Source: a bacterium
GTDB lineage: Bacteria > Campylobacterota > Campylobacteria > Campylobacterales > Arcobacteraceae
DNA length: 39,919 bases
Reading direction: 5' to 3'
Assembly: GCA_018816105.1 (NCBI GenBank)
Contig: JAHIWE010000146.1
Coordinates: forward strand, 1 to 39,919
Of the stretch, positions 9,297 through 16,706 are shown piece by piece. Numbering within the stretch: position 1 is the stretch's first letter; each line of letters opens with the position of its first letter. A model generated the notes under the pieces. It had not been told where the DNA came from. It was given only the letters and a program-made list of their open reading frames with translations, and ran no database searches. A program made the position numbers and the translations under genes.

Positions 9297-9935
9297 ATGA
9301 CCAAGAAGACTTTTCTGCTTTTACCTGTAATACTATTATTTACAGCATGTAGTAACAAAGATGTTCAAGTGAACTCAAATGAAAATATGATAAATGAGAT
9401 TAAACTTTCATATGGTGAATATAAAAAATTATATGAAGCTAAAAATAAAAAAGTAAAAAATGTTCCTATTGCAAAATATGAACCAATCATTACACCAAAA
9501 GAGTATAAAAAACTACTACTTGATGATAAAGAAGAAGAAATTACTTCTAGTGCATCGGTAACACCTCCTATTAAAAAACAAGTTTTTTCAGATTTCTATA
9601 GTGAGTGGAAAGGTGTAAAATATAAGCTTGGTGGCGCATCAAAAAGTGGAATTGATTGTTCTGCATTTACACAAAGAATTTATAAAGAAAAATTTGGAGT
9701 AGAAATACCAAGAACTACAAAAACTCAAGTTGATGTTGGTGTTGAAGTTAAAAAATCTGAATTAATTCCAGGTGATTTAGTATTTTTCAAAACAGGTAAA
9801 ACAGATAGACATGTTGGTGTTTATGTTGGAAATGGTGAATTTTTACACTCTTCAATAAAAGGTGTTCAATACACAAAACTAGATAAACCTTTTTACAAAA
9901 AGAACTACTGGACTTCTAGAAGAATTATTGAATAA
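9297..9935 (+). CDS. NlpC/P60-family lipoprotein, paralogue 3
   Basis: Predicted lipid-anchored peptidoglycan endopeptidase of 212 residues. The lipobox LFTAC gives lipidated Cys18. The Lys/Glu-rich linker is longer, and the NlpC/P60 domain has Cys121 (SGIDCSAF), His172 (RHVGVY) and His184 (FLHSS). AAGGAG precedes the ATG. This copy is the most diverged of the three. Its last codons and stop lie inside a perfect palindrome (9917-9943), followed at once by a C9 tract. Confidence 0.9.
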   Translation: MTKKTFLLLPVILLFTACSNKDVQVNSNENMINEIKLSYGEYKKLYEAKNKKVKNVPIAKYEPIITPKEYKKLLLDDKEEEITSSASVTPPIKKQVFSDFYSEWKGVKYKLGGASKSGIDCSAFTQRIYKEKFGVEIPRTTKTQVDVGVEVKKSELIPGDLVFFKTGKTDRHVGVYVGNGEFLHSSIKGVQYTKLDKPFYKKNYWTSRRIIE

Positions 9936-9943
9936 TTCTTCTA
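9917..9943. terminator. 27-base perfect palindrome over the stop of NlpC paralogue 3
   Basis: Arms at 9917-9929 and 9931-9943 are perfect inverse copies around one central G. The left arm encodes the final Arg-Arg-Ile-Ile codons, and the stop codon is in the right arm. The hairpin would be stable, but no T tract follows on either strand; instead a C9 tract follows on the plus strand. It may act as a transcript end or mRNA-protecting hairpin. Confidence 0.45.
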
Positions 9944-9952
9944 CCCCCCCCC
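9944..9952. repeat. C9 homopolymer tract
   Basis: Nine consecutive C stand just after the palindrome and 8 bases past the stop codon of the third NlpC gene. Such a run is striking in this AT-rich sequence. In Campylobacterota, poly-G/C tracts of this length are typical slipped-strand mispairing sites, but this one lies outside any gene I can define. Confidence 0.8.
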
Positions 9953-10441
9953 TCTATAAATAATTTAAATATACTATATAAATAAGCAATATTAAGCTAC
10001 TTATATTCCCTTAAAAACCCTAAATTCTTTATTAATAAATATAGACTTTATAATTTATATTACCTTTAGTTGAAAGATAAACTTCCATTGTATTTTATAC
10101 TTAAAAAGAAAAAAACAAGTTAGAGATCATTTACAAAATATTACAATAAGACCTAATATATATAAGAAGGGTAGCGATGTAATCTCATTTAACCTTTGAT
10201 ATCTTGTTAAAATCTATTCAATTGCAATATTGAGATAGTAAGGAGAGATTTTCTCTAAAAAAAATAAATTAATGTAATAATATCGCTTAAAATAAATTAG
10301 GCTAATTGTAATGCAGAAAGTTAAAAATAAGGTAAACGTATGTTAATTTATAATTTAGGAAGCAGAAAGGATACAAAAAAAGTACGCTTACCCTTATTTG
10401 AAGAAATTTTACAAAAGTAATATGATAATTGTATGATTTTT
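9953..10441. other. 489-base AT-rich gap without a confident gene
   Basis: Only tiny reading frames with ribosome-like sites are seen here: an 11-codon frame on the plus strand, an 11-codon frame on the minus strand, and a 26-codon frame at 10340-10420 listed separately. There is a short hairpin (AGAGA TTT TCTCT near 10245). No tRNA, no insertion sequence and no clear remnant of a known gene is visible. It may hold a small RNA or be a deletion scar. Confidence 0.5.
10340..10420 (+). CDS. Possible 26-residue open frame or gene remnant
   Basis: An ATG with AAGG 7 bases upstream starts a 26-codon frame with the tail KKVRLPLFEEILQK. The Lys/Arg/Glu-rich, low-Ile composition differs from random AT-rich translation, which gives it some coding feel. 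It could be a small protein, a leader, or the degraded end of a lost gene. I have no family match, and chance is quite possible. Confidence 0.2.
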   Translation: MLIYNLGSRKDTKKVRLPLFEEILQK

Positions 10442-11728
10442 TTACAAATTTAAATATTTTGCTAATAAAAATAGACAAATTGTACAAACTATGTACATTT
10501 TAAAAGCGTAGAATATATTTAATTTAAATATCTCTTTTGCATCAAAATTATATCTTGCAACTATTGTAAGATTTAATCCACTAAAAGGCGATGTAGAAAC
10601 AGTTGTTGACCATGCCATTAAAAAAGTAACAGCTAATAAAGTATGATTTACTCCACTTAAAAAATCTCCAATTATTGCAATTGTGATAATTGGATGAATT
10701 CCTATAAATCCTAAAATAATAAAAATAGCTAATAAAATTGATGCAATAAACCAATCAAAATTTTCAAAAGGAAGAGTAAGATTTAAACCTAAAAGAATTG
10801 AACCAACTATTATTCCAAACATTCCTGCTACTAAAAATAAAGAGAGTTCGGTTTTCATTTTTGGTAATTCTTCTAAGATATGATTTTTAAATTTTATCTT
10901 AGCTTTAAATAAACCTTTTTTTATTGGTAAAACCAAGAAAGTTAAACTTATAGAAAATATTGAAATTAAAACTATTACTTTTATATCTGAAAAAATACTA
11001 TGAGTTAATAACACTAAGAAAGCTAAAATAAAAGGTAAATATAAAGTATCAAAAGAGATTGGATAACCTCTAAACTCATCTATATTAAAATCTTTGTCTT
11101 TTTTTACTTCCATATATGTAATTAAAAATCCAATTAATGCTAAAAACAAACCATTTACTAAAATTACAAATGTATTTAAATTTGGAGCATAGGTAATAGC
11201 TGCTGCAAATGCCACAAAAAATGGTGACCAATAGGCATCACTTGCAAATGCTCTTGTTAATAACATTACTTGTAAAGAACTTAGATTTGCTTTTTTATAC
11301 ATCTTATCTGCTACTAAAATAAGTGATGATAGATTTATTACTGAACCAAATAGATGAACTCCAAAATATGTCTTTAAAAAAGATTTTTCACCCTTTGGTA
11401 GCTCTTTTACTTTTGTTTTCTTTGGTGTTGCAATTAATCTTAAAAATCCAACACCTATTAGAAGTGTTAGTAAATACTGATTTACTGTAAATACTTTTAT
11501 GTAATCAATTTTGTAATTATTTATTAAACAAATTATAAGGGCTAAAAAACTTAAAATAAAAAGTATAAAAAGAAATTTCTTATTTCGCAAAGTACTAAAC
11601 AATAAAATAAATGCACTCCAAGCAAATATTCCTGAAAGTAGTAATAACTCTTTTTGAAAAAAATATGAATAAATACTTACTATAAATGATAAGAATATTA
11701 AGATTCCAGAAATATTTGATTTATTCAT
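10442..11728 (-). CDS. Polytopic membrane protein, probable ion-transporter-like carrier
   Basis: A 428-residue protein with roughly 11-12 hydrophobic segments and a charged cytoplasmic stretch at about 100-115. Two helix-breaking Ser/Pro/Thr-rich segments stand far apart: AFASDAYWSPFFVAFAAA near residue 165 and AWSTTVSTSPFSGLNL near residue 375. This is reminiscent of the paired re-entrant hairpins of ion-transporter superfamily carriers (DASS/ArsB type). That resemblance is my inference; no specific family or substrate is recognised. It begins 3 bases after the upstream EamA gene, so the two are co-transcribed. Confidence 0.8.
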   Translation of the reverse strand: MNKSNISGILIFLSFIVSIYSYFFQKELLLLSGIFAWSAFILLFSTLRNKKFLFILFILSFLALIICLINNYKIDYIKVFTVNQYLLTLLIGVGFLRLIATPKKTKVKELPKGEKSFLKTYFGVHLFGSVINLSSLILVADKMYKKANLSSLQVMLLTRAFASDAYWSPFFVAFAAAITYAPNLNTFVILVNGLFLALIGFLITYMEVKKDKDFNIDEFRGYPISFDTLYLPFILAFLVLLTHSIFSDIKVIVLISIFSISLTFLVLPIKKGLFKAKIKFKNHILEELPKMKTELSLFLVAGMFGIIVGSILLGLNLTLPFENFDWFIASILLAIFIILGFIGIHPIITIAIIGDFLSGVNHTLLAVTFLMAWSTTVSTSPFSGLNLTIVARYNFDAKEIFKLNIFYAFKMYIVCTICLFLLAKYLNL

Positions 11729-11731
11729 TTT

Positions 11732-12616
11732 TTAGTTTGCTCTTTTTAAAAACATTGTTAGATAAATTCCTAAAGCAATTAAAATCATTCCAACTATGTG
11801 ATAAAACTGTAATACCTCATCTAAAAATATATAAGCTAAAATTGCTCCAAATATCGGCATTAAATGTGCTGATTGACCTGCTTTATTTGCTCCAATTTCA
11901 ATTGTTGCCATATTCCAAAAATAAAAAGATAAAATTGAAGGAAAAATTACTATATATATCAAAGAGTATAAAATTTCATTGTTTTGTAAAAAACTAAACT
12001 CTATTGTAAATCCTTGAGAAATAAACGCTACATATAATATTATTACACCTATAATAGTTGTAATTGTCAAAAACTCAAAAGAGCTTAAATCTTTTGGTTT
12101 AAATCTTAATAACACTGAATATAAAGCCCAATCAAGAGCCGCAGCCACAATCCACAGGTCACCTGGAGTAAATGTTAGCTCTAAGATATGATTTATATCC
12201 CCTTTTAATATAAGATATAAAACTCCAAGTGTAGAAAGTATAACTCCCAATAGTTGTACCTTTGTAATTAGAGTTCTAAAAATAATACTTGAAATGAGAA
12301 TTATAAAAATAGGAGTACTTGAATTTATCAATAGTGCATTAGTAGCTGTTGTTGTTTGTAAACCATAATATAAGAAAGTGTTAAATCCAGCAATTCCAAA
12401 AGCTCCAAAAACTACTAGAAGTAAAGAATCTTTTTTAAATCCTCTTATTAGGTTTTTATAATTAATCAAAATGTAGGGAAGCAATAAAACCAAAACAAAA
12501 AACCATCTATAAAATGATAAATGCAAGGGTTCTATACTAGTTGATATATATCTACCTGTTATAAAATTCCCAGACCAAAACAAAACTGCTAAAACTAAAA
12601 ATATATAATACTTCAT
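11732..12616 (-). CDS. EamA/DMT-family transporter
   Basis: Inner-membrane drug/metabolite-family transporter of 294 residues with ten helices arranged as two five-helix EamA repeats. The first repeat opens with LAVLFWSGNFITGRY and FYRWFFV, the second with GDLWIVAAALDWALYSVLLR, both typical of EamA domains. Most members export metabolites or amino acids; the substrate is unknown. It is followed after 3 bases by the 10442 membrane protein and is divergent from maf. Confidence 0.9.
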   Translation of the reverse strand: MKYYIFLVLAVLFWSGNFITGRYISTSIEPLHLSFYRWFFVLVLLLPYILINYKNLIRGFKKDSLLLVVFGAFGIAGFNTFLYYGLQTTTATNALLINSSTPIFIILISSIIFRTLITKVQLLGVILSTLGVLYLILKGDINHILELTFTPGDLWIVAAALDWALYSVLLRFKPKDLSSFEFLTITTIIGVIILYVAFISQGFTIEFSFLQNNEILYSLIYIVIFPSILSFYFWNMATIEIGANKAGQSAHLMPIFGAILAYIFLDEVLQFYHIVGMILIALGIYLTMFLKRAN

Positions 12617-12682
12617 CTAATCTATTTTCTTCTTTACTAATAATTGATAAATTTTTTAAAAAGCAATTATATACAAATAGAG

Positions 12683-12688
12683 TATAAT
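12683..12688 (+). promoter_or_regulatory. Candidate -10 box for maf
   Basis: A perfect TATAAT in the context AGAGTATAATCC lies 20 bases before the TTG start of maf. A start site near 12695 would leave a leader of about 14 bases that carries the AAAAAAGG ribosome site. No clear -35. Confidence 0.45.
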
Positions 12689-12708
12689 CCAAATAAAAAA
12701 GGCTCAAA

Positions 12709-13254
12709 TTGATTAGACTTGGTTCAAATTCACCCACACGTTCACTACTTTTAAAAAATTTTGGAATAGATTTTATTCAAAATGGTGGTAATTTTAATGA
12801 AGATTCTATAAAAACTACAAATCCTAAATCTTTTTGTTACGAAGCTACAAAAGGTAAATTTGATGAGTTATATAAAAAATATGGAATAGAAGATATGCCT
12901 TTATTAGTTGCTGATTCTGTTGTAACATGTGAAGGTAAACTCCTAAGAAAAGCAAAAGACTTAAATGATGCTAGAAATATGCTAGATCTTCAAAGTGGAA
13001 ATAAAACATCTGTAATTACCTGTATGATTTACAAATCAAAAACTAAAGAACTAATTGATATCTCTATTACCACCTATGACTTTTTACCTTTTGATGAAAA
13101 GCATAAACAAGAGTATTTAGATTCAGGTGAATGCTTTGGAAAAGCAGGTGCTATTATGGTTGAAGGATTTTGTAAACCTTATATAAAAAAGGTTATTGGA
13201 TTTGAAAGCACCTCAATGGGATTATGTGTTGAAAAATTAAATTATTTTATTTAA
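12709..13254 (+). CDS. maf: Maf-family nucleoside triphosphate pyrophosphatase
   Basis: House-cleaning enzyme that hydrolyses non-canonical or pyrimidine NTPs to NMP and pyrophosphate. The N terminus LGSNSPTRSLLL matches the Maf substrate-binding signature (S-x-R-x-x-L-L). VADSVV holds the catalytic Asp, and the segment running KAKDLNDARNMLDLQSG with TSVIT is the expected downstream block. The length of 181 is slightly short but normal. The start is TTG with AAAAGG 6 bases upstream, so it would be missed if only ATG were allowed. Confidence 0.9.
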   Translation: MIRLGSNSPTRSLLLKNFGIDFIQNGGNFNEDSIKTTNPKSFCYEATKGKFDELYKKYGIEDMPLLVADSVVTCEGKLLRKAKDLNDARNMLDLQSGNKTSVITCMIYKSKTKELIDISITTYDFLPFDEKHKQEYLDSGECFGKAGAIMVEGFCKPYIKKVIGFESTSMGLCVEKLNYFI

Positions 13255-13270
13255 AATTAATTAAGTTTAC

Positions 13271-13294
13271 TGAAATAAATGTAATTTTATTTCA
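13271..13294 (+). terminator. AT-rich hairpin between convergent maf and 13287 gene
   Basis: TGAAATAAA/TTTATTTCA forms a perfect 9-bp stem with a 6-base loop, and a run of T follows a few bases later on the plus strand. It overlaps the stop of the convergent hypothetical gene. It is a plausible maf terminator, though stem stability is low because only two of the pairs are G-C. Confidence 0.45.
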
Positions 13295-13757
13295 ATAAGT
13301 TTTTTATAATTGTAACCATTCCTTGATGCAAATTATAAACAGAAAGTGGAAAATCTAAACTATCTTCATCAATGATGTTAACTCTATTAGAAGATAAATA
13401 GACTCCTAGTTTTTCTAAATTTATTACTTTATAGTCAACACTTTTATAATCAGTTCTTACTAATGTATTTTTTTCGTTACTTTCTTGGATAATAAAAGCT
13501 AAGGTTTTTAAACATACTAAATCGCTCCATCTATAAAACAATTCACTATCTATTGTATTTACAATTTCTCCTTCTGGATTAAACAATAAGTTTTGTTCTT
13601 TTAAAGGAAGTAAAACACAAAGAATAGACTCTGTAAATGGTAAGATTTTTTCTTTCCAAAATTCTGGCTCTTCACTTTTTTTTAATTTATCTTCTAAAAC
13701 TTCTAATATCTCTTTTTGTGAAGAGTTTTGTAGTAGTTTTGTAAAATTATCATTCAT
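13287..13757 (-). CDS. Hypothetical protein downstream of dxs
   Basis: I do not recognise this 156-residue soluble protein. It is acidic and mostly helical by appearance, with an aromatic central block (FWKEKILPFTESILCVLLPL, then NLLFNPEGE and FYRWSDLVCLKTLAF). There is no signal peptide or convincing membrane helix. The start ATG overlaps the dxs stop by one base (ATGATAA-type junction on the minus strand), so it is translationally coupled to dxs. In C. jejuni the gene after dxs is perR; this protein has none of the metal-binding pattern of Fur/PerR regulators. Confidence 0.75.
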   Translation of the reverse strand: MNDNFTKLLQNSSQKEILEVLEDKLKKSEEPEFWKEKILPFTESILCVLLPLKEQNLLFNPEGEIVNTIDSELFYRWSDLVCLKTLAFIIQESNEKNTLVRTDYKSVDYKVINLEKLGVYLSSNRVNIIDEDSLDFPLSVYNLHQGMVTIIKNLLK

Positions 13758-15562
13758 TATTTAACCTTTAATACAAGTTGTTCTGGCAATAAACCTAAAC
13801 TCTCTTCAACATGTTTAGTATCACCATGATCTATAAAATTATCTTCATATTCAAATGTTGTAATTTGTACATTATGAATCTTCTCATCATTTAAAACTTC
13901 TAGAATAGCACTTGCAACTCCACCTTGTTTTTGAGAATCAGAAAATACATACCAATCATCGTAAGTTTTAGAAAGTTTAATTAACATCTCTTTATCAATT
14001 GGTTTTATAAATCTTAAATCTAAAATAGCGATATCATCACTGTGTAAAGCCTCTGTATCAACAGCTCTATTAACACCTGCACCATATCCAATAAATAGTT
14101 TTTTAGAAATACCCTCTTTTAAAAGTTCTGCTTTTCCTAAAGTAAATGCAGTTGATGCAAATTCAAGCTCTTTAAAGGCACCTCTTGGATACCTAATAGC
14201 ACATGGGCTAGTTAAGGTATATGCAAACTCTAAACCTTGCTCAAGGCTCTTATTATCCCTTGGAGCAAATAAAATCATATTAGGAATAAATCTTAAATAT
14301 GAAATATCAAATGCTCCTTGATGAGTTTCTCCATCATTTCCTACAATCCCTGCTCTATCCATTGCAAAAACAACTGGAAGATTCATTAAACAAACATCAT
14401 GGATTATTTGATCAAAGCCTCTTTGAAGAAAAGTTGAATAAATAGTGATATATGGTTTAAAGCCTTCTTTTGCCATTGCAGCCATTGAAGTAATTGCATG
14501 TTGCTCAGCGATTGCAACATCCCAAAATCTATCAGGAAATTTATCCATAAGTTTATTGATTCCCGTTCCACTTGGCATTGCAGCTGTTACTCCAACAATA
14601 TTTTCATATTTGCAAGCAAGTGATGATAAGGCATCTGCAAATACAGCAGTTGCTGCCTTTGGTGCTTCTTTTTTTACAAATGCTCCATCTTCCACATTAA
14701 AAGGACCAACTCCATGCCAATGTTCATGTTGACCTTCTGCTATTTTATAACCTTTTCCTTTTACTGTTCTTGCATGAACAATAACCGGTTTTCCCATAGC
14801 TTTTGCAATTTGTAAGGTATCAATTATTTCATCGATATCATGTCCATCAATAGGGCCTATATAATCAATACCCATCTCTTCAAATAAAATACCAGGAGTA
14901 ATAAGCTTTAAAGCTTCTTCCATTCTTTTTGCTATATAAGTTGTACCTTCTGGCATATTATTTTTAATAAATTTGTCAACTTTTCCTTTAAATCCTTGAT
15001 AATATTTACCTGCAAGAAGTTTTGAAAGATATTTTGAAATAGCCCCAATTGGTTTTGCAATTGACATTTCATTATCATTTAAAATAATTACAACAGGAAG
15101 TTTAATATCACCTAATTCATTTAAAGCTTCATAAACCATTCCAGCTGTCATTGAACCATCACCTATCATAACAACAGGGACTCTTTTTTCTTTTTTTAGT
15201 TTTATAGCCTTAGCAGCTCCAACGGCTAATGAAATAGAAGTTGAACTATGACCAGCTACAAAATAATCTGCACTACTCTCATTTGGTTTTGTAAAACCAC
15301 TAAGTCCACCAAATTGTCTTACAGTTTCAAACTCTTCCCAACGTCCTGTTAAAAGTTTATGAGGGTAGCACTGATGAGATACATCAAAAATAAAAGGATC
15401 ACTATATGCATCAAATACATAATGCATACCAAGAGTTAACTCAACAGCCCCAAGTGTAGATGAGAAATGTCCACCCTTCCTTGATACCACATCAATAATT
15501 CTATCTCTTATCTCTTGTGATAGTGTTTCTAACTCTTTTAATGATTTATCTTTTATTTCCAT
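13757..15562 (-). CDS. dxs: 1-deoxy-D-xylulose-5-phosphate synthase
   Basis: Thiamine-diphosphate enzyme that joins pyruvate and glyceraldehyde 3-phosphate, the first step of the MEP isoprenoid route. The TPP-binding motif is GDGSMTAGMVYEALN, preceded by GHSSTSISLAVGAA. The transketolase-like central domain shows AEQHAIT with the catalytic Glu and DRAGIVGNDGETHQG. The length of 601 is normal. It starts 12 bases after hisC. In C. jejuni the fliF-fliG-fliH genes lie between hisC and dxs; here they are absent. Confidence 0.97.
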   Translation of the reverse strand: MEIKDKSLKELETLSQEIRDRIIDVVSRKGGHFSSTLGAVELTLGMHYVFDAYSDPFIFDVSHQCYPHKLLTGRWEEFETVRQFGGLSGFTKPNESSADYFVAGHSSTSISLAVGAAKAIKLKKEKRVPVVMIGDGSMTAGMVYEALNELGDIKLPVVIILNDNEMSIAKPIGAISKYLSKLLAGKYYQGFKGKVDKFIKNNMPEGTTYIAKRMEEALKLITPGILFEEMGIDYIGPIDGHDIDEIIDTLQIAKAMGKPVIVHARTVKGKGYKIAEGQHEHWHGVGPFNVEDGAFVKKEAPKAATAVFADALSSLACKYENIVGVTAAMPSGTGINKLMDKFPDRFWDVAIAEQHAITSMAAMAKEGFKPYITIYSTFLQRGFDQIIHDVCLMNLPVVFAMDRAGIVGNDGETHQGAFDISYLRFIPNMILFAPRDNKSLEQGLEFAYTLTSPCAIRYPRGAFKELEFASTAFTLGKAELLKEGISKKLFIGYGAGVNRAVDTEALHSDDIAILDLRFIKPIDKEMLIKLSKTYDDWYVFSDSQKQGGVASAILEVLNDEKIHNVQITTFEYEDNFIDHGDTKHVEESLGLLPEQLVLKVK

Positions 15563-15574
15563 TACTTCAATACT

Positions 15575-16681
15575 TTATTTTAAATTTTCTAATACTTCGT
15601 CTAATTGTTCAAATACTTTTGTATTTTGCTCATTTCTTCCAATTGTAATTCTAATTGCATTTTGACCATAACCTGTTAAATCTCTTACAATTACACCTGT
15701 TTCAAGCAATTTTTGAGCGACTTCTTTTGAAACAAACTTATCACCAAATTTAATAGTTATGAAGTTTGTATAAGATGGAATATATTCAAAACCTCTAGAA
15801 GTGACATAATCTTCATATCTTTTCATCTCTTCAAAGTTTTTAGCAATACAAGTATTTACAAAATCTTCATCTTTAAGTGCTTCAATGGCAGCAGCTAGTG
15901 TTAAAGTTGTAATATTAAATGGAGCTCTTAATTTATAAAGAGTTTTAATAATAGAAGCTTCAGCAAGACCATAACCAACTCTCATTCCACCAAGGGCATA
16001 AGCTTTAGAAAAAGTTCCAAGATAGATACAATTTGGGAATTTTGTAATTAAATCTTTTGCTACAATTCTTTTTTTCTCATCTTTAAAAGATGCGTACTCT
16101 TGGTAAGCTCCATCAACTACAACTAATGTATTTGAATCTATTATCTCTAAAAAAGCATAAACATCATCTTTATCTAAACATTCACCTAATGGATTATTTG
16201 GTAAACATAAAAATATAACATCAGCTCCATGCTCTTTATATAGCTTTGAAAATTGCTCAAGATTATGTTGGTCATCAGCAGTTTTGATAATAGTTGCACC
16301 CGTTTGTTTTCCATAAATTTCATACATTGCAAATGTAGTTTTTGCCATTAAAATTTTTGAATCTTTTTCACATTTTGCGTGTACACAATATTCTAAAATT
16401 TGATCACTTCCAGAACCAATGATTACATTTGATGATTCAAGATCAAATTTATTTGCCAATGCTTCTTTTAATTCATACATAGAATCATCAGGATAAACAA
16501 ACATATTTTTAGCTAATTCTTGAATCTTTGCAGTTACTTTTGGACTTGTTCCATAAGGATTTTCATTTGAAGCTAATTTTATTACATTTTCAGGTTTTAC
16601 ACCATATTCTCTTACAACTAATTCAATTGGTTTTCCAGCTTCATAAGTTGTAACATTTTCTAATACTTTATTAAATTCCAT
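15575..16681 (-). CDS. hisC: Histidinol-phosphate aminotransferase
   Basis: PLP-dependent class-I/II aminotransferase that makes histidinol phosphate; in this lineage such enzymes may also serve aromatic amino-acid transamination. The motif SNENPYG near residue 38, FLCLPNNPLG near 165, and TFSKAYALGGMRVGYG, with the PLP-binding Lys, are clear. The length of 368 is normal. It is placed directly after pheA, which supports a role in phenylalanine/tyrosine as well as histidine synthesis, though that is inference. Confidence 0.93.
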   Translation of the reverse strand: MEFNKVLENVTTYEAGKPIELVVREYGVKPENVIKLASNENPYGTSPKVTAKIQELAKNMFVYPDDSMYELKEALANKFDLESSNVIIGSGSDQILEYCVHAKCEKDSKILMAKTTFAMYEIYGKQTGATIIKTADDQHNLEQFSKLYKEHGADVIFLCLPNNPLGECLDKDDVYAFLEIIDSNTLVVVDGAYQEYASFKDEKKRIVAKDLITKFPNCIYLGTFSKAYALGGMRVGYGLAEASIIKTLYKLRAPFNITTLTLAAAIEALKDEDFVNTCIAKNFEEMKRYEDYVTSRGFEYIPSYTNFITIKFGDKFVSKEVAQKLLETGVIVRDLTGYGQNAIRITIGRNEQNTKVFEQLDEVLENLK

Positions 16682-16706
16682 CTACATTTCCTAAATTATT
16701 TAATTT

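Noticed and set aside
9944-9952. C9 tract as a phase switch of the third NlpC gene
   Set aside because: The tract is after the stop codon, so a length change cannot alter that reading frame.
10160-10192. Minus-strand 11-codon frame with a ribosome-like site
   Set aside because: Too short and no context; chance is likely.
10302-10487. 61-codon minus-strand frame
   Set aside because: Overlaps the end of the 10442 transporter gene in another frame; hydrophobic look comes from AT-rich codons only.
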